In this document: piece after piece, positions 25,829 to 34,439 of the stretch
How the letters are laid out: each line of letters begins with the position of its first letter
How positions within the stretch are numbered: the stretch's first letter is position 1
Assembly: GCF_042657385.1 (NCBI RefSeq)
Contig: NZ_JBHSLA010000001.1
Span: forward strand, 744,001-808,000
Origin: Algorimicrobium hallyeonense
GTDB lineage: Bacteria > Bacteroidota > Bacteroidia > Flavobacteriales > Flavobacteriaceae
Reading direction: 5' to 3'
DNA: 64,000 bases
The notes under the pieces: model-generated
Database searches by the model: none
Told to the model about the DNA's origin: nothing
Seen by the model: the letters and a program-made list of their open reading frames with translations, nothing else
Position numbers and translations under genes: made by a program

Positions 25829-27030
25829 TAGGCGTCTTTTGAAAATATTACAGTTGAACAATTTCCTCCAAATCCAAACGAGTTGGACATAACCGATTTA
25901 AGTGGTTTTTCTTTTAGCGCTAATTCAGGGGTTATTGAGAATTCCTGCATTTGCGTTTTAAAGTTCAAATTTGGAAAAATAATATTATGCTGAAGTGCCA
26001 AAATAGAATACACTGCTTCAATAGCACCAGCAGCAGCTAATGTATGTCCTGTATAAGCTTTTGTGGAACTGAATTCGGGTGTTTTATCACCGAAAACACG
26101 AATAATAGCACGACCTTCAGATAAATCGTTATTTCCCGTTGCTGTTCCATGTGCATTGATATAATCAATATCCTCTGGTTTAAAATTGGCAACTTCTAAC
26201 GCTTTCTCCATAGCTATGGTAGCACCATCACCATTTTCAGAAGATGCTGTTTGATGATACGCGTCATTAGCATTTCCATATCCTTTTACATACCCCAAAA
26301 CCGGTTTGTTTTCGGCGGCTACAACGGCATCTGATTCTAACACTAAATAAGCAGCAGCTTCACCTAAATTTAAACCTTTACGGTTGTCATCAAAAGGTGT
26401 GTTGTAGGTATCCGATAAAATCATGAGTGTTTTAAAACCGTTGATTGTAAATTTAGACATACAGTCTGAACCACCCACAACCACACGATCCAGTTTGCCT
26501 GCTTTGATTAAGCGGGCGCCGAGCATAATAGCATTGGCAGCCGATGAACACGCTGTACTGATTGTGGTTACCAAGCTTTCTTCAATACCCAGTTGCTGGG
26601 CAATTTTTTGAGTAGAGTCGCCTGCATTATGACCCGCAATATATTTTTGTTTGCTTTTATCTTCAAAATACTGATAATAGTATTTTTCAGTCATATCCAT
26701 CCCGCCAACACTGGTAGCTGATATTAAACCAGTTTTATATGCGGTAATATCTGTTATACCAGCATGCGTAACAGCTTCTTTGGCAGCAACAGCTCCTAAA
26801 AATGCGGTTCTGGAATAATTATTATCAGGTGGTAAATTTAAAAGGGATTCCAACTCTTGATTGGTGTACGCAATTTCACCAACCATAATATCATTTTTAT
26901 GAATGGTATCAATTTTAGAAATACGCGAAATGCCCTTATTTTCATTGATAAGTGCGTTATAATTTTCAGCTACATTGTTTCCAATGGCAGAAATTATTCC
27001 CATTCCTGTAATTGCAATACCTTGACTCAT
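25828..27030 (-). CDS. Beta-ketoacyl-ACP synthase II-type (FabF-like) ketosynthase
   Basis: A 400-residue condensing enzyme with a complete Cys-His-His set: TACSSAANA with Cys161, HGTATGNND and KAYTGHTLAAAGA, ending in SNSFGFGGNCS. It extends ACP-bound chains with malonyl-ACP. Pairing with the adjacent chain-length-factor-like gene is predicted, as for the ApeO-ApeC heterodimer of E. coli aryl polyene synthesis. An acyl carrier protein gene lies 26 bases upstream. Of the three Cys-containing FabF-type genes in the cluster, this one is most clearly part of a KS/CLF pair. Confidence 0.9.
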   Translation of the reverse strand: MSQGIAITGMGIISAIGNNVAENYNALINENKGISRISKIDTIHKNDIMVGEIAYTNQELESLLNLPPDNNYSRTAFLGAVAAKEAVTHAGITDITAYKTGLISATSVGGMDMTEKYYYQYFEDKSKQKYIAGHNAGDSTQKIAQQLGIEESLVTTISTACSSAANAIMLGARLIKAGKLDRVVVGGSDCMSKFTINGFKTLMILSDTYNTPFDDNRKGLNLGEAAAYLVLESDAVVAAENKPVLGYVKGYGNANDAYHQTASSENGDGATIAMEKALEVANFKPEDIDYINAHGTATGNNDLSEGRAIIRVFGDKTPEFSSTKAYTGHTLAAAGAIEAVYSILALQHNIIFPNLNFKTQMQEFSITPELALKEKPLKSVMSNSFGFGGNCSTVIFSKDA

Positions 27031-27056
27031 AGAAATATTAGTTTATAACTAAAAAA

Positions 27057-27314
27057 TTATTTTGAACGGTTTTCCGTAATGTATGTAGCCATGGTATTTA
27101 CCGATTCAAAAATGTGACGACCTTCCTTTGGATCTGTTAATTTAATACCATAGTTTTTATCTAACATGACAATTAATTCTAATGCATCTATAGAATCCAA
27201 ACCGAGTCCATCTCCAAAAAGCATATCGTCATCTCCAATATCAGCAACTGTCATATCTTCAAGATTTAACTGTTCAATAATGTTTTCTTTCAATTCTTGT
27301 TTTAGTGCCTCCAT
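27057..27314 (-). CDS. Acyl carrier protein
   Basis: An 85-residue acidic protein with the phosphopantetheine site GLDSIDALELI, in which Ser41 carries the arm. It holds growing polyene or starter chains for the ketosynthases in this cluster. A second ACP is encoded at 37844-38092. Two specialised ACPs are the norm in aryl polyene clusters (ApeE, ApeF). It is separated by 1 base from the truncated ketosynthase-like gene upstream. Confidence 0.9.
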   Translation of the reverse strand: MEALKQELKENIIEQLNLEDMTVADIGDDDMLFGDGLGLDSIDALELIVMLDKNYGIKLTDPKEGRHIFESVNTMATYITENRSK

Positions 27315-27315
27315 A

Positions 27316-27933
27316 TTATGTGTTGTATAAGGTTATTATCTCTTTTTTATTATGTGCTGTTTTCCCATTTTTGGCTACCAAATATAAGAAAGCTTCGTAG
27401 TGGTTTTTATCAAAATTCACCCAACCGCAAAGCACTTGATCGGCTTTATTCATATCCAATAAACTATTGGAGTAACTAGCTAAATGTTCAGCATTTAAGC
27501 TGTCAAAGATAAAAAAACTATTTTCAGAAAACAGCTTATATTTAATACTTATCTCTCCAATACAAATGTTTGGTAATGTGTAAACAAATACGGCAGGACT
27601 TGGAAAATAATCACTGGTGTTTTGAATGGCTTCCTGATGCATACGGTCGGTATCCAAACTGGCTGCCTTATTGGAAAAAACGACCGCTATATTGTGTTCC
27701 TTTTCAGGGTTTAAATTTTCGTTTTTAAGAAGGGTATCAGATGCTAAAAAAGCCAACTTACTTAAATTATCCATCTTAAAAAACTTGGGGTATTTTGTGT
27801 CTAAAGCTTTGTAAGCATTTTTTATAAAATCGGGAAACAATTCTGAATTATCATGAAATACCTCATGCCCATTAAGTGAAACCTTTTGGTTCTTAATATG
27901 GCAATAGGATGTTATGTGATAATTAGTTGTCAT
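27316..27933 (-). CDS. Truncated ketosynthase-like protein (possibly ApeC/Ketoacyl-synt_2-like)
   Basis: A 205-residue protein that looks like the N-terminal half of a ketosynthase. IAVVFSNKAASLDTD resembles the strand after the first catalytic domain, and FPSPAVFVYTLPNICIGEISI parallels the PSP-x-x-F-x-Y-x-x-x-N pattern of short Ketoacyl-synt_2 proteins. The nucleophile motif has no TACSS. The C-terminal domain with the catalytic histidines is missing. Known aryl polyene clusters contain a similar short protein. It probably pairs with, or shapes, one of the active ketosynthases. A hydrolytic role cannot be excluded. Confidence 0.65.
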   Translation of the reverse strand: MTTNYHITSYCHIKNQKVSLNGHEVFHDNSELFPDFIKNAYKALDTKYPKFFKMDNLSKLAFLASDTLLKNENLNPEKEHNIAVVFSNKAASLDTDRMHQEAIQNTSDYFPSPAVFVYTLPNICIGEISIKYKLFSENSFFIFDSLNAEHLASYSNSLLDMNKADQVLCGWVNFDKNHYEAFLYLVAKNGKTAHNKKEIITLYNT

Positions 27934-27936
27934 AAA

Positions 27937-28998
27937 TTATTTTTTCTTACAAGCAAAAATAGTGTGATATTCTCCAACAGCGCGATCTTCAATTAATTTT
28001 AAGCCCGCTTGGTCTATCAACTTCATTAATACGGTGGATGGATACATTTTACTGTTTCCATTTGCCATTACGGTAAAGTAGAGTGATGTAGCTTCTAAAA
28101 TAAATTTAGCATTATCAAAACGCTGTCTGTCTGTAAACGTTTCCATAATAAGCACTTCACCATCGTCATTCACCGCTGCGACGCAGGCTTTTAATATCAC
28201 GAGAATTTCATCTTCTGAAAAGCAATCTAAAAACTGACTCATCCAAATGGCATCAGCGCCAACTGGTAATTGCGGGTTTCCCGATAACCAATCTATTTCA
28301 TGATGTGTTACGCGATCTTTAAACCCGGCTAGTTCTACGTTTTTTAGTGCAATTTGTAATTGACCAGGTAAATCAATCATTTTAATAGAAACAGAATCTG
28401 AATACTTACTTCCACTAATGGCAAATTTCCCCGTGTTAGCACCAACATCATAAATCGTTTTTGGGTTGTTTCTAAAAACAAATTCTAATGCTTCCTGAAA
28501 TACTTCGTCAGAATAATGATGATCAAATTCAAACCAAGCCTTTTGAATATCAGGTCTTAAAACTGAAAGTCCCTGATAAATTGTTTCCCAATCGCCTAAT
28601 TCTTTTAATCCTGCTGGTTTTCCAGTTTCTATGGCTTCGGTTAGGTGAAATAACCCTTTATAACATACATCTTGAGTGAAATTGATATTGACATCAACGG
28701 TTCTGTCAAAAGCTAAAAAGTATCCTGTTGTGGTTAATTCAAACTGATTATTTTCATCCTTATTAACAATATTATAGCTTTCTGCAATTTCAAGTAGAAC
28801 GCCAATGCCATAGTTGCTTATTTTTAGCTCTTTTGCAATATTATCTAAAGAAATACCACCTTTTTTACGATATTGAAATATAAGGTCAAAGATTCCAAGT
28901 TTTCTTAAAGCTACAACGGCTTGAAATACAAATGGTGCAAATGCAATTTTTTCAGCTTCTTGAACAGCATCAATGGCTCTGATAGGCTTTTTGGTCAT
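27937..28998 (-). CDS. SAM-dependent O-methyltransferase-like enzyme with N-terminal dimerisation domain
   Basis: A 353-residue enzyme resembling plant- and polyketide-type O-methyltransferases. An N-terminal winged-helix dimerisation region at about 15-100 precedes a Rossmann methyltransferase domain with IYDVGANTGKF at about 182-192, an acidic DLPGQ motif and WMSQFLDCFSEDE. It lacks an obvious catalytic His and may methylate carbon or oxygen. Flexirubin-type pigments carry methyl groups on the terminal aromatic ring, so that ring, or its tyrosine-derived precursor, is the likely target. Stop and start codons of its neighbours are 3 bases away. Confidence 0.83.
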   Translation of the reverse strand: MTKKPIRAIDAVQEAEKIAFAPFVFQAVVALRKLGIFDLIFQYRKKGGISLDNIAKELKISNYGIGVLLEIAESYNIVNKDENNQFELTTTGYFLAFDRTVDVNINFTQDVCYKGLFHLTEAIETGKPAGLKELGDWETIYQGLSVLRPDIQKAWFEFDHHYSDEVFQEALEFVFRNNPKTIYDVGANTGKFAISGSKYSDSVSIKMIDLPGQLQIALKNVELAGFKDRVTHHEIDWLSGNPQLPVGADAIWMSQFLDCFSEDEILVILKACVAAVNDDGEVLIMETFTDRQRFDNAKFILEATSLYFTVMANGNSKMYPSTVLMKLIDQAGLKLIEDRAVGEYHTIFACKKK

Positions 28999-29001
28999 AG
29001 T

Positions 29002-30153
29002 TTATTTGGTTATTTTTTTAAAAACAACAGCCGTATTACATCCACCAAAACCAGAAGCAGTTTTGAGAAATGTGTGTAATTTGCTGACTGTTTGAGTGCT
29101 TTTTATAATATTTAAGGGTTGTGATACGCCTAAAGAATCAAATCCTTTTGAGGCGTATAAAATATTGTTTTTAAGGCTGTGCATTCCAACAATAGTTTCC
29201 AAAAGACCTGAAGCGCCAAGGGTATGACCAAAATAGCCTTTTAAACTATTTACGGGAACCTGTTGTAAATTGGATCTGTTGAATGCTATTGCTTCCATTT
29301 CGTCATTAAACGGTGTGGCCGTGCCGTGAGCCGAAATAAAATCGATTTCAGATGGCTTTAATCCGGATTGTAATAAGGCCGATTCTATACTGCGATACAA
29401 CCCTTCACCAGTTCGTGATGGTCCAGAAATATGATTGGCATCGTTACATGAACTTTCACCTAAAATTTCAACTGCTTCTTCTACTAAATTGGTATCATTT
29501 TTTGTTACTAAAACAGCTGCTGAAACTTCGCCAATGTTAATTCCTTTTCTATTGGCATCATAAGGTTTACAAGGTTCACTACTTAAGGCTTGAAAGGAAT
29601 TGAAACCTGATAAAATAAATTGACTTACCATATCACCACTCACAATAAAAACGTGATCGTAGGTATTTTGTAAGATATAGCGTTTGGCAATTGCAACGGC
29701 TAAAATACCTGATACGCAAGCATTGGACACAACAATGGCATCATTTTTAAAGTGAAAAAAATCGCGAATAGTGTTCCCTAATGTATGTAAATATGCACGT
29801 TCTGGAGGAAACGGATTGTTTGAATCTAAAGCATCAATATTACCTTTTGTGGTAGAAATGATAAGGCCTACACGATCCGTTAACTCTATTTTAGAATCAG
29901 CAATAACCGCATGTAAGGCTGTAAGCATCATTTTTTCTAATCTGGTAAAGTCTGATTTTGGGCCTAGTTTTTGAAATTCAGTTTCCAAAACTTCAGAATC
30001 TATTAATGCGGAATAAAAAGGATTTGGTAAAATTGCAGCATCATGAATACGCTGTAAACCCGATGTTTCGTTGTGAATATTTTCCACAACGGTTTTGCTA
30101 GTAAACCCTAAAGCAGAAATAATAGTATTATATGAAACATACACTTTAGCCAT
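29002..30153 (-). CDS. Beta-ketoacyl-ACP synthase (FabF-like), second cluster copy
   Basis: About 383 residues with Cys146 in VSNACVSGIL, HGTATPFND and GYFGHTLGASG, so a complete active site. The N-terminus is diverged from FabF (VYVSYNTIISALGF). It probably starts or extends one of the acyl chains in the pigment, as ApeR does. ATG 30153 overlaps the thioesterase stop as ATGGCTAA, one of several identical 8-base overlaps in the operon. Confidence 0.87.
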   Translation of the reverse strand: MAKVYVSYNTIISALGFTSKTVVENIHNETSGLQRIHDAAILPNPFYSALIDSEVLETEFQKLGPKSDFTRLEKMMLTALHAVIADSKIELTDRVGLIISTTKGNIDALDSNNPFPPERAYLHTLGNTIRDFFHFKNDAIVVSNACVSGILAVAIAKRYILQNTYDHVFIVSGDMVSQFILSGFNSFQALSSEPCKPYDANRKGINIGEVSAAVLVTKNDTNLVEEAVEILGESSCNDANHISGPSRTGEGLYRSIESALLQSGLKPSEIDFISAHGTATPFNDEMEAIAFNRSNLQQVPVNSLKGYFGHTLGASGLLETIVGMHSLKNNILYASKGFDSLGVSQPLNIIKSTQTVSKLHTFLKTASGFGGCNTAVVFKKITK

Positions 30154-30586
30154 CCAATAATCCAACTTGTTGTTTCCATGCTGTAAAAAACGGCGGAATG
30201 TTTAATGATAAGTCGCCTTCACCAATTTTATCTACAAAAACCTGTGTGGTTTCACCTGTACAAACTAATTGATTGTGCTGATTGTATATTTCATAACGGA
30301 ACACCATTTTAGCGGCAGGACTGTCTATGTAAATTGTTTTAACCGTTGCTATATCGCCATAACGTAATGGTAATTTATGATCTGTACTAGATTTTACAAT
30401 TGGTGTTGCAAAGCCATATTCTTTTTGGTCTAAATAGGATATGCCATGGGCACGCCCAAAAGCTTCACGGCCATCCTCAAAATATTGAATATAATTGCCA
30501 TGCCATACTATCCCTAACGGATCGGTTTCAACAAAACGTACGCGAACCTCACTGGTATGAACAATTTCTTTTTGTTTAGACGGCAT
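30146..30586 (-). CDS. Acyl-ACP/acyl-CoA thioesterase, 4-hydroxybenzoyl-CoA thioesterase family
   Basis: A hot-dog thioesterase of about 146 residues with the family motif RFVETDPLGIVWHGNYIQYFE, in which the Asp of TDPLG is the usual catalytic residue. It probably releases or edits acyl chains on the cluster ACPs, as ApeK is thought to do. ATG 30586 (MPSKQ) follows an A-rich leader and overlaps the permease stop by 11 bases; ATGs at 30598 and 30613 are alternatives. It overlaps the next ketosynthase gene by 8 bases. Confidence 0.85.
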   Translation of the reverse strand: MPSKQKEIVHTSEVRVRFVETDPLGIVWHGNYIQYFEDGREAFGRAHGISYLDQKEYGFATPIVKSSTDHKLPLRYGDIATVKTIYIDSPAAKMVFRYEIYNQHNQLVCTGETTQVFVDKIGEGDLSLNIPPFFTAWKQQVGLLDG

Positions 30587-31844
30587 TCTTTTTTTCATTG
30601 TAAATAATTGCAATTATAGTTGTTGCTAAAAAAAACAAGAGCAACAGGCTTATTTCTGGTAAAATATCAAGAAAGGATCCATTTCGTAAAAATACGTCGT
30701 AAAAAGCATTTAAGCCCCAATTCATTGGTGAAATATGCGATAAAGTTTGCATAATTTTTGGCATAACAAAAACGGGTACCCAAACGCCTCCAAGAGCAGC
30801 CAATATTACCACGAAGGTTGCACCAAAAGGCGCTGATTGTTCTTGTGTTTTGGCAATAGTTCCTAATAGTAACCCTAATCCAATAGCTGCCAATCCTGCA
30901 AATGTGGCTACTACAAACAATAACGGGATTCTACCGGAAATATCCAATGTTGGTAAACCAATTGCTGGGAATAGGAAAATGCCAACTAAGAGCATCAAAA
31001 TAAATTGAATAAGGCAAACTATTAAATATACTAGTGTTTTACCGCCTAAAACTGTCGCGTATGAAACTGGATTAGTCCGTAAACGTACAAACGTACCTTG
31101 ACTCTTTTCCTTAACAATATTAATGGATAGTGGTACTATGATGAAAAATATGGCAAATAATGTCCAAGCAGGTACATTGTGCTGCACGGAGTTTGGTATC
31201 ATTTCCTTATCATTATCCGTGGGCAATACTTCTTTAAACGTAATAAAGGTATCGGTTTCAAATATAACGTCGTTTGGATCGTCCGAAATTTGTTCTTGAA
31301 AGGCTTTATAAATGGATTGGGTTTCAATTTTTGAAATCATTTTGTCAATGCCATTTTTAACCGAACTTTTAAAAGTCAGTTGTGTAGCTGGATCAAAGTA
31401 TAAGGTAACTTGTTTGCTTTCAATTTCAGGAACTTCCATGGTTTCGGAAGTTTCTTCTAAACCAAACTTAGCAATAATTCCATCGACATTTTGGCTTACC
31501 TTTTCGGATAGGCTTACGGACAAATCTTTAGGGATAACAATGGCTAATTGGTACTTTCCTTTGAAAACCAAATCGCGTGCTGTGTTTTCATCCGTTTCTG
31601 TAATGACCTGAAATGATCCAGATTCATTCAGACCTTTTAGTATAATTTCAGAAACATTCCCTTGGTCATTATCTACGACTAGAATGGGGATTTGTATGTC
31701 GGTAACCGATTTAAACGTACTGTCCTGGATAAGTGTTATGGTTATGATTAGTATCAAAGGCATAACGAAAAGTATGGCTATACCGCCAAAATCTCTGGTA
31801 AGTAATAAAAATTCCTTGTATGTGGAAGCCCAAAGTTTATGCAT
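30576..31844 (-). CDS. ABC-2 type transporter permease
   Basis: A 422-residue membrane protein with one N-terminal helix (IAILFVMPLILIITITLI), a large extracytoplasmic domain at about 45-215 and five C-terminal helices. This is the ABC-2/DrrB-NatB-like layout. ATGCATAA links its start to the stop of the ATPase gene. The pair probably exports a pigment precursor or a lipid intermediate. ABC-2 exporters are regularly found in flexirubin-type clusters. Confidence 0.87.
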   Translation of the reverse strand: MHKLWASTYKEFLLLTRDFGGIAILFVMPLILIITITLIQDSTFKSVTDIQIPILVVDNDQGNVSEIILKGLNESGSFQVITETDENTARDLVFKGKYQLAIVIPKDLSVSLSEKVSQNVDGIIAKFGLEETSETMEVPEIESKQVTLYFDPATQLTFKSSVKNGIDKMISKIETQSIYKAFQEQISDDPNDVIFETDTFITFKEVLPTDNDKEMIPNSVQHNVPAWTLFAIFFIIVPLSINIVKEKSQGTFVRLRTNPVSYATVLGGKTLVYLIVCLIQFILMLLVGIFLFPAIGLPTLDISGRIPLLFVVATFAGLAAIGLGLLLGTIAKTQEQSAPFGATFVVILAALGGVWVPVFVMPKIMQTLSHISPMNWGLNAFYDVFLRNGSFLDILPEISLLLLFFLATTIIAIIYNEKKNAV

Positions 31845-32580
31845 GATCTCGTAAGGCTTTTCCAGTTATATTTATAAAAACATCTTCTAGGTTATTGGCA
31901 CCTAAATGTTGTGTAATGAGTTCTTGAGGTTTTCCTTTTACTACCAATTTACCGTGATCAATAATGGCTACACGTGTACAAAACGTTTCGGCTTCATTCA
32001 AGTGATGCGATGTGTAAATAATTGTCGTTCCGTTTTTATTAAGGTCCTGTAAAAAAGCGATAATTACGTTTTTTGATTGCACATCAACACCAACGGTTGG
32101 TTCATCTAAAAATAAGACTTTTGGATTGTGAAGCACACTACCAATTAAATTGATCCGTCGTTTCATGCCACCCGAAAAGGTGTCTATTTTTTTATGAGCA
32201 AATGCTAGTAAACCCAAATGCTCTAAAGCCGAATTAATTTTGGTATCTAGACTTTTTCCTTTTAAGCCGTACATACTTCCAAAGTATTTTAGATTTTCAA
32301 AAGCGGTTAAAGATGGATACAATGCATACTCTTGGGGCACTATGCCGATAATTTGCTTGAGCTGATTTTTATTTTTCTGATAGGTAAGTCCTGCAATTGA
32401 AAAACTACCAGATGTTGGTTTAATGAGCGAACACAAAATAGAGATTAAAGTGGTTTTTCCGGCACCATTTGGTCCTAACAAACCAAAAATTTCTTTTTCA
32501 GCAATGGTCAAGTCGAAATTAGACACCGAATAATTATCGGCGCCTTTATACTTTTTGGAAATTTGCTGAATATCTATCAC
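31837..32580 (-). CDS. ABC transporter ATP-binding protein
   Basis: A 247-residue ATPase with Walker A GPNGAGKTTL at about 36-45, a Q-loop (VPQEYALYPSLT), the signature FSGGMKRRI near 138, Walker B VLFLDEPTVGVD near 158 and an H-loop (YTSHHL). It powers the adjacent ABC-2 permease, with which it overlaps by 8 bases. Class and context point to drug/lipid/pigment export. Confidence 0.92.
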   Translation of the reverse strand: MIDIQQISKKYKGADNYSVSNFDLTIAEKEIFGLLGPNGAGKTTLISILCSLIKPTSGSFSIAGLTYQKNKNQLKQIIGIVPQEYALYPSLTAFENLKYFGSMYGLKGKSLDTKINSALEHLGLLAFAHKKIDTFSGGMKRRINLIGSVLHNPKVLFLDEPTVGVDVQSKNVIIAFLQDLNKNGTTIIYTSHHLNEAETFCTRVAIIDHGKLVVKGKPQELITQHLGANNLEDVFINITGKALRDHA

Positions 32581-33579
32581 TTATTTAATGGCTTTTTTTA
32601 ATTTTTTAAAGAATGCTTCTTCTTTATCTGCAATGGTTTCCAGTTGAGAAGCGACATTGTTGTAAGCATCCTCTTTAGCACTTCTGTTTTTGTAAATACG
32701 GGAAGCATCTAAAGCAAAATCCCGCCATAAATCACCAATAACGGTCATTTCTTTTGATAAATCGGCTAATTTAGGATTGTTTAAAATACCACTTGCTTCT
32801 TGTAAAAACGCGGCAAAAATATAACGAAATCCGCCACCACCTGTTCCAATTTCTTCTTGCATACGGACCACTTGCCCTAAATAATGGTTGGCAACTTTAA
32901 CACCTTTCTTTTTAGGCCATTTACGGATTAATTTGGCTACATGGCGAATGCCTTTTACTCCTAAAACTGGCATAGGCGCCAACATATCACGACAGGTATG
33001 TTTAATTCCTTTTATAATGGCTTTTTCAATGTCTAATTTTTCAGGAAAGGCAATTGGATAGTACATATGTCCTTTTGGCGCAAAAGGACCTTTAGCGAAA
33101 CGCACTTTTTCAAGTTCCTTTTCTGTTAGGGTTGTTACGGTTTCCATAACCGGGTCACTAATCAGATATCTGTCCTGTTCTTTTCCGTAAACAATTAGGT
33201 TGTGAGCATTAAAATGAAAGCAGTATTCATCAGGAAAATAAACCAAATTATACACGCCAACTTGTAAACCAACAGGGTTTTTATTTTCTAAATTTTGATC
33301 TAATCGCGCTTTAGCATCTTGCGGATTCTTAAACTTTTCACGTTTAATTTCAATACCCACACGTTTAGCAAAACGCTTAAATATAAAACCAGGCATGGCT
33401 CTGTATGTTAAAGCTGGTGCATGATTCACTTTTAAGAACGGAATATAGCAATAGAGTAAACCTGAACCGATACCAAAGGCTAAAGGTTCACTAATTTGGA
33501 AGCCATGATGCTTCATTAAATTGGAAATCACACCGTTTTCACAATGAGCTGTTTGATGATGTGTAAAATTAATTTCCAT
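32581..33579 (-). CDS. BtrH N-terminal domain / DUF4872 protein, putative acyltransferase
   Basis: A 332-residue protein matching the BtrH_N plus DUF4872 architecture. It opens with HHQTAHCENGVISNLM, whose Cys13 is a possible nucleophile, followed by YCFHFNAHNLIVYG and a helical C-terminal half with MQEEIGTGGGGFRY. In butirosin synthesis BtrH transfers an ACP-bound acyl side chain to the aminoglycoside. Here it could transfer an ACP-bound aryl polyene to the dialkylresorcinol hydroxyl, the ester-forming step of flexirubins. That role is inferred. It starts inside the preceding small gene (11-base overlap). Confidence 0.75.
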   Translation of the reverse strand: MEINFTHHQTAHCENGVISNLMKHHGFQISEPLAFGIGSGLLYCYIPFLKVNHAPALTYRAMPGFIFKRFAKRVGIEIKREKFKNPQDAKARLDQNLENKNPVGLQVGVYNLVYFPDEYCFHFNAHNLIVYGKEQDRYLISDPVMETVTTLTEKELEKVRFAKGPFAPKGHMYYPIAFPEKLDIEKAIIKGIKHTCRDMLAPMPVLGVKGIRHVAKLIRKWPKKKGVKVANHYLGQVVRMQEEIGTGGGGFRYIFAAFLQEASGILNNPKLADLSKEMTVIGDLWRDFALDASRIYKNRSAKEDAYNNVASQLETIADKEEAFFKKLKKAIK

Positions 33580-33979
33580 GTTTGGTAATATCTTTTAATT
33601 GTTCCATAGAAACATCAAATGTATCGGCATACTTTTGAAGTGTTTTTTCAGAAAGTTTATTGAAAACGGTTGGTTTAAAATGACGTTTTATTCGCCAAGA
33701 CCATATACCAACATAACTAGCTAAAATAGAAAGATCCATTTTATGAAACTCCATATAATATTCAATAGGACTCGTTTCTTTTTTTAACACACGATTTTTA
33801 GCATTTGCAATGCGTGCATTAATTTCTTCGATAGCTTGATTTAATGCAATAGTTTTTGGATCCCAACCGGAACTATTAACGGTTGTATAGTTGCCATCCT
33901 CATCAACGGCATAGCATAATTCTTTAAGCTTGGCGGATTCTAAATTACTAGAGTCTTGTGGAACCTCATCTTTTTTCAT
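33569..33979 (-). CDS. Small conserved pigment-cluster protein with XRE-like C-terminal half
   Basis: A 136-residue cytosolic protein. The N-terminal part (ELCYAVDEDGNYTTVNSSGWDPK) seems peculiar to these clusters. The C-terminal 50 residues (DLSILASYVGIWSWRIKRHF, then LSEKTLQKYADTFDVSMEQL) follow the spacing of an XRE/HTH_3 domain, with a LA-x-x-VGI helix pair and an L-x-x-YA-x-x-F-x-V-S end. The pigment cluster has no other regulator-like gene, so it could be a regulator or a protein-interaction module. It is 7 bases from the hot-dog gene upstream. Function is unproven. Confidence 0.62.
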   Translation of the reverse strand: MKKDEVPQDSSNLESAKLKELCYAVDEDGNYTTVNSSGWDPKTIALNQAIEEINARIANAKNRVLKKETSPIEYYMEFHKMDLSILASYVGIWSWRIKRHFKPTVFNKLSEKTLQKYADTFDVSMEQLKDITKHGN

Positions 33980-33986
33980 GCCGAAG

Positions 33987-34439
33987 TTATTTAAGTTCTT
34001 GAATAACTAAATTTAGTTCACAAGATAGTAATTCTATATGTTCTAATGTAATAATACAGTTTATGGTACAAATGCTATATTCATCGGTGTCAAAGCGAGA
34101 TTTTAAGGTGGCACTTGTAACAATTTTACTACCTACTTTAGGGCAAGATTTTATGCTTACTTTTTTGATAGCGCTAATAAAACCTATGAGTTTAGTGCCT
34201 TTGCCTTCAATGTCGTCTTCATTAAAAAAGCTTTTCCCAACAATAGAAGAACAGGTTTGTGCGGCATTTTCTACTAGGCCAGCTTCATTAAAAACTCCGT
34301 TTTCATTAAAAATGCAATCTGGTTTTATCGTGAACGAAGTTGATACGTGCTCATCATCAATAGAAAGTACATGATCCACCATTAAAAAGGGTGGTCTATG
34401 TGGTAGAAATTTAGCGATATCTAGATGGCTAAGGCTCAT
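33987..34439 (-). CDS. Hot-dog 3-hydroxyacyl-ACP dehydratase-like protein 1 (ApeP-like)
   Basis: A 150-residue hot-dog domain with LPHRPPFLMVD at 12-22 and GLVENAAQ carrying Glu57 at the FabZ catalytic-Glu position. The GHFPG loop of FabZ is replaced by NENGVFNEAG, so the catalytic-position His is missing. This resembles the short dehydratases of aryl polyene clusters (ApeP type) more than FabZ. It shares one base (TAATG) with the start region of the next gene, a close paralogue, suggesting the two proteins assemble together. Confidence 0.8.
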   Translation of the reverse strand: MSLSHLDIAKFLPHRPPFLMVDHVLSIDDEHVSTSFTIKPDCIFNENGVFNEAGLVENAAQTCSSIVGKSFFNEDDIEGKGTKLIGFISAIKKVSIKSCPKVGSKIVTSATLKSRFDTDEYSICTINCIITLEHIELLSCELNLVIQELK

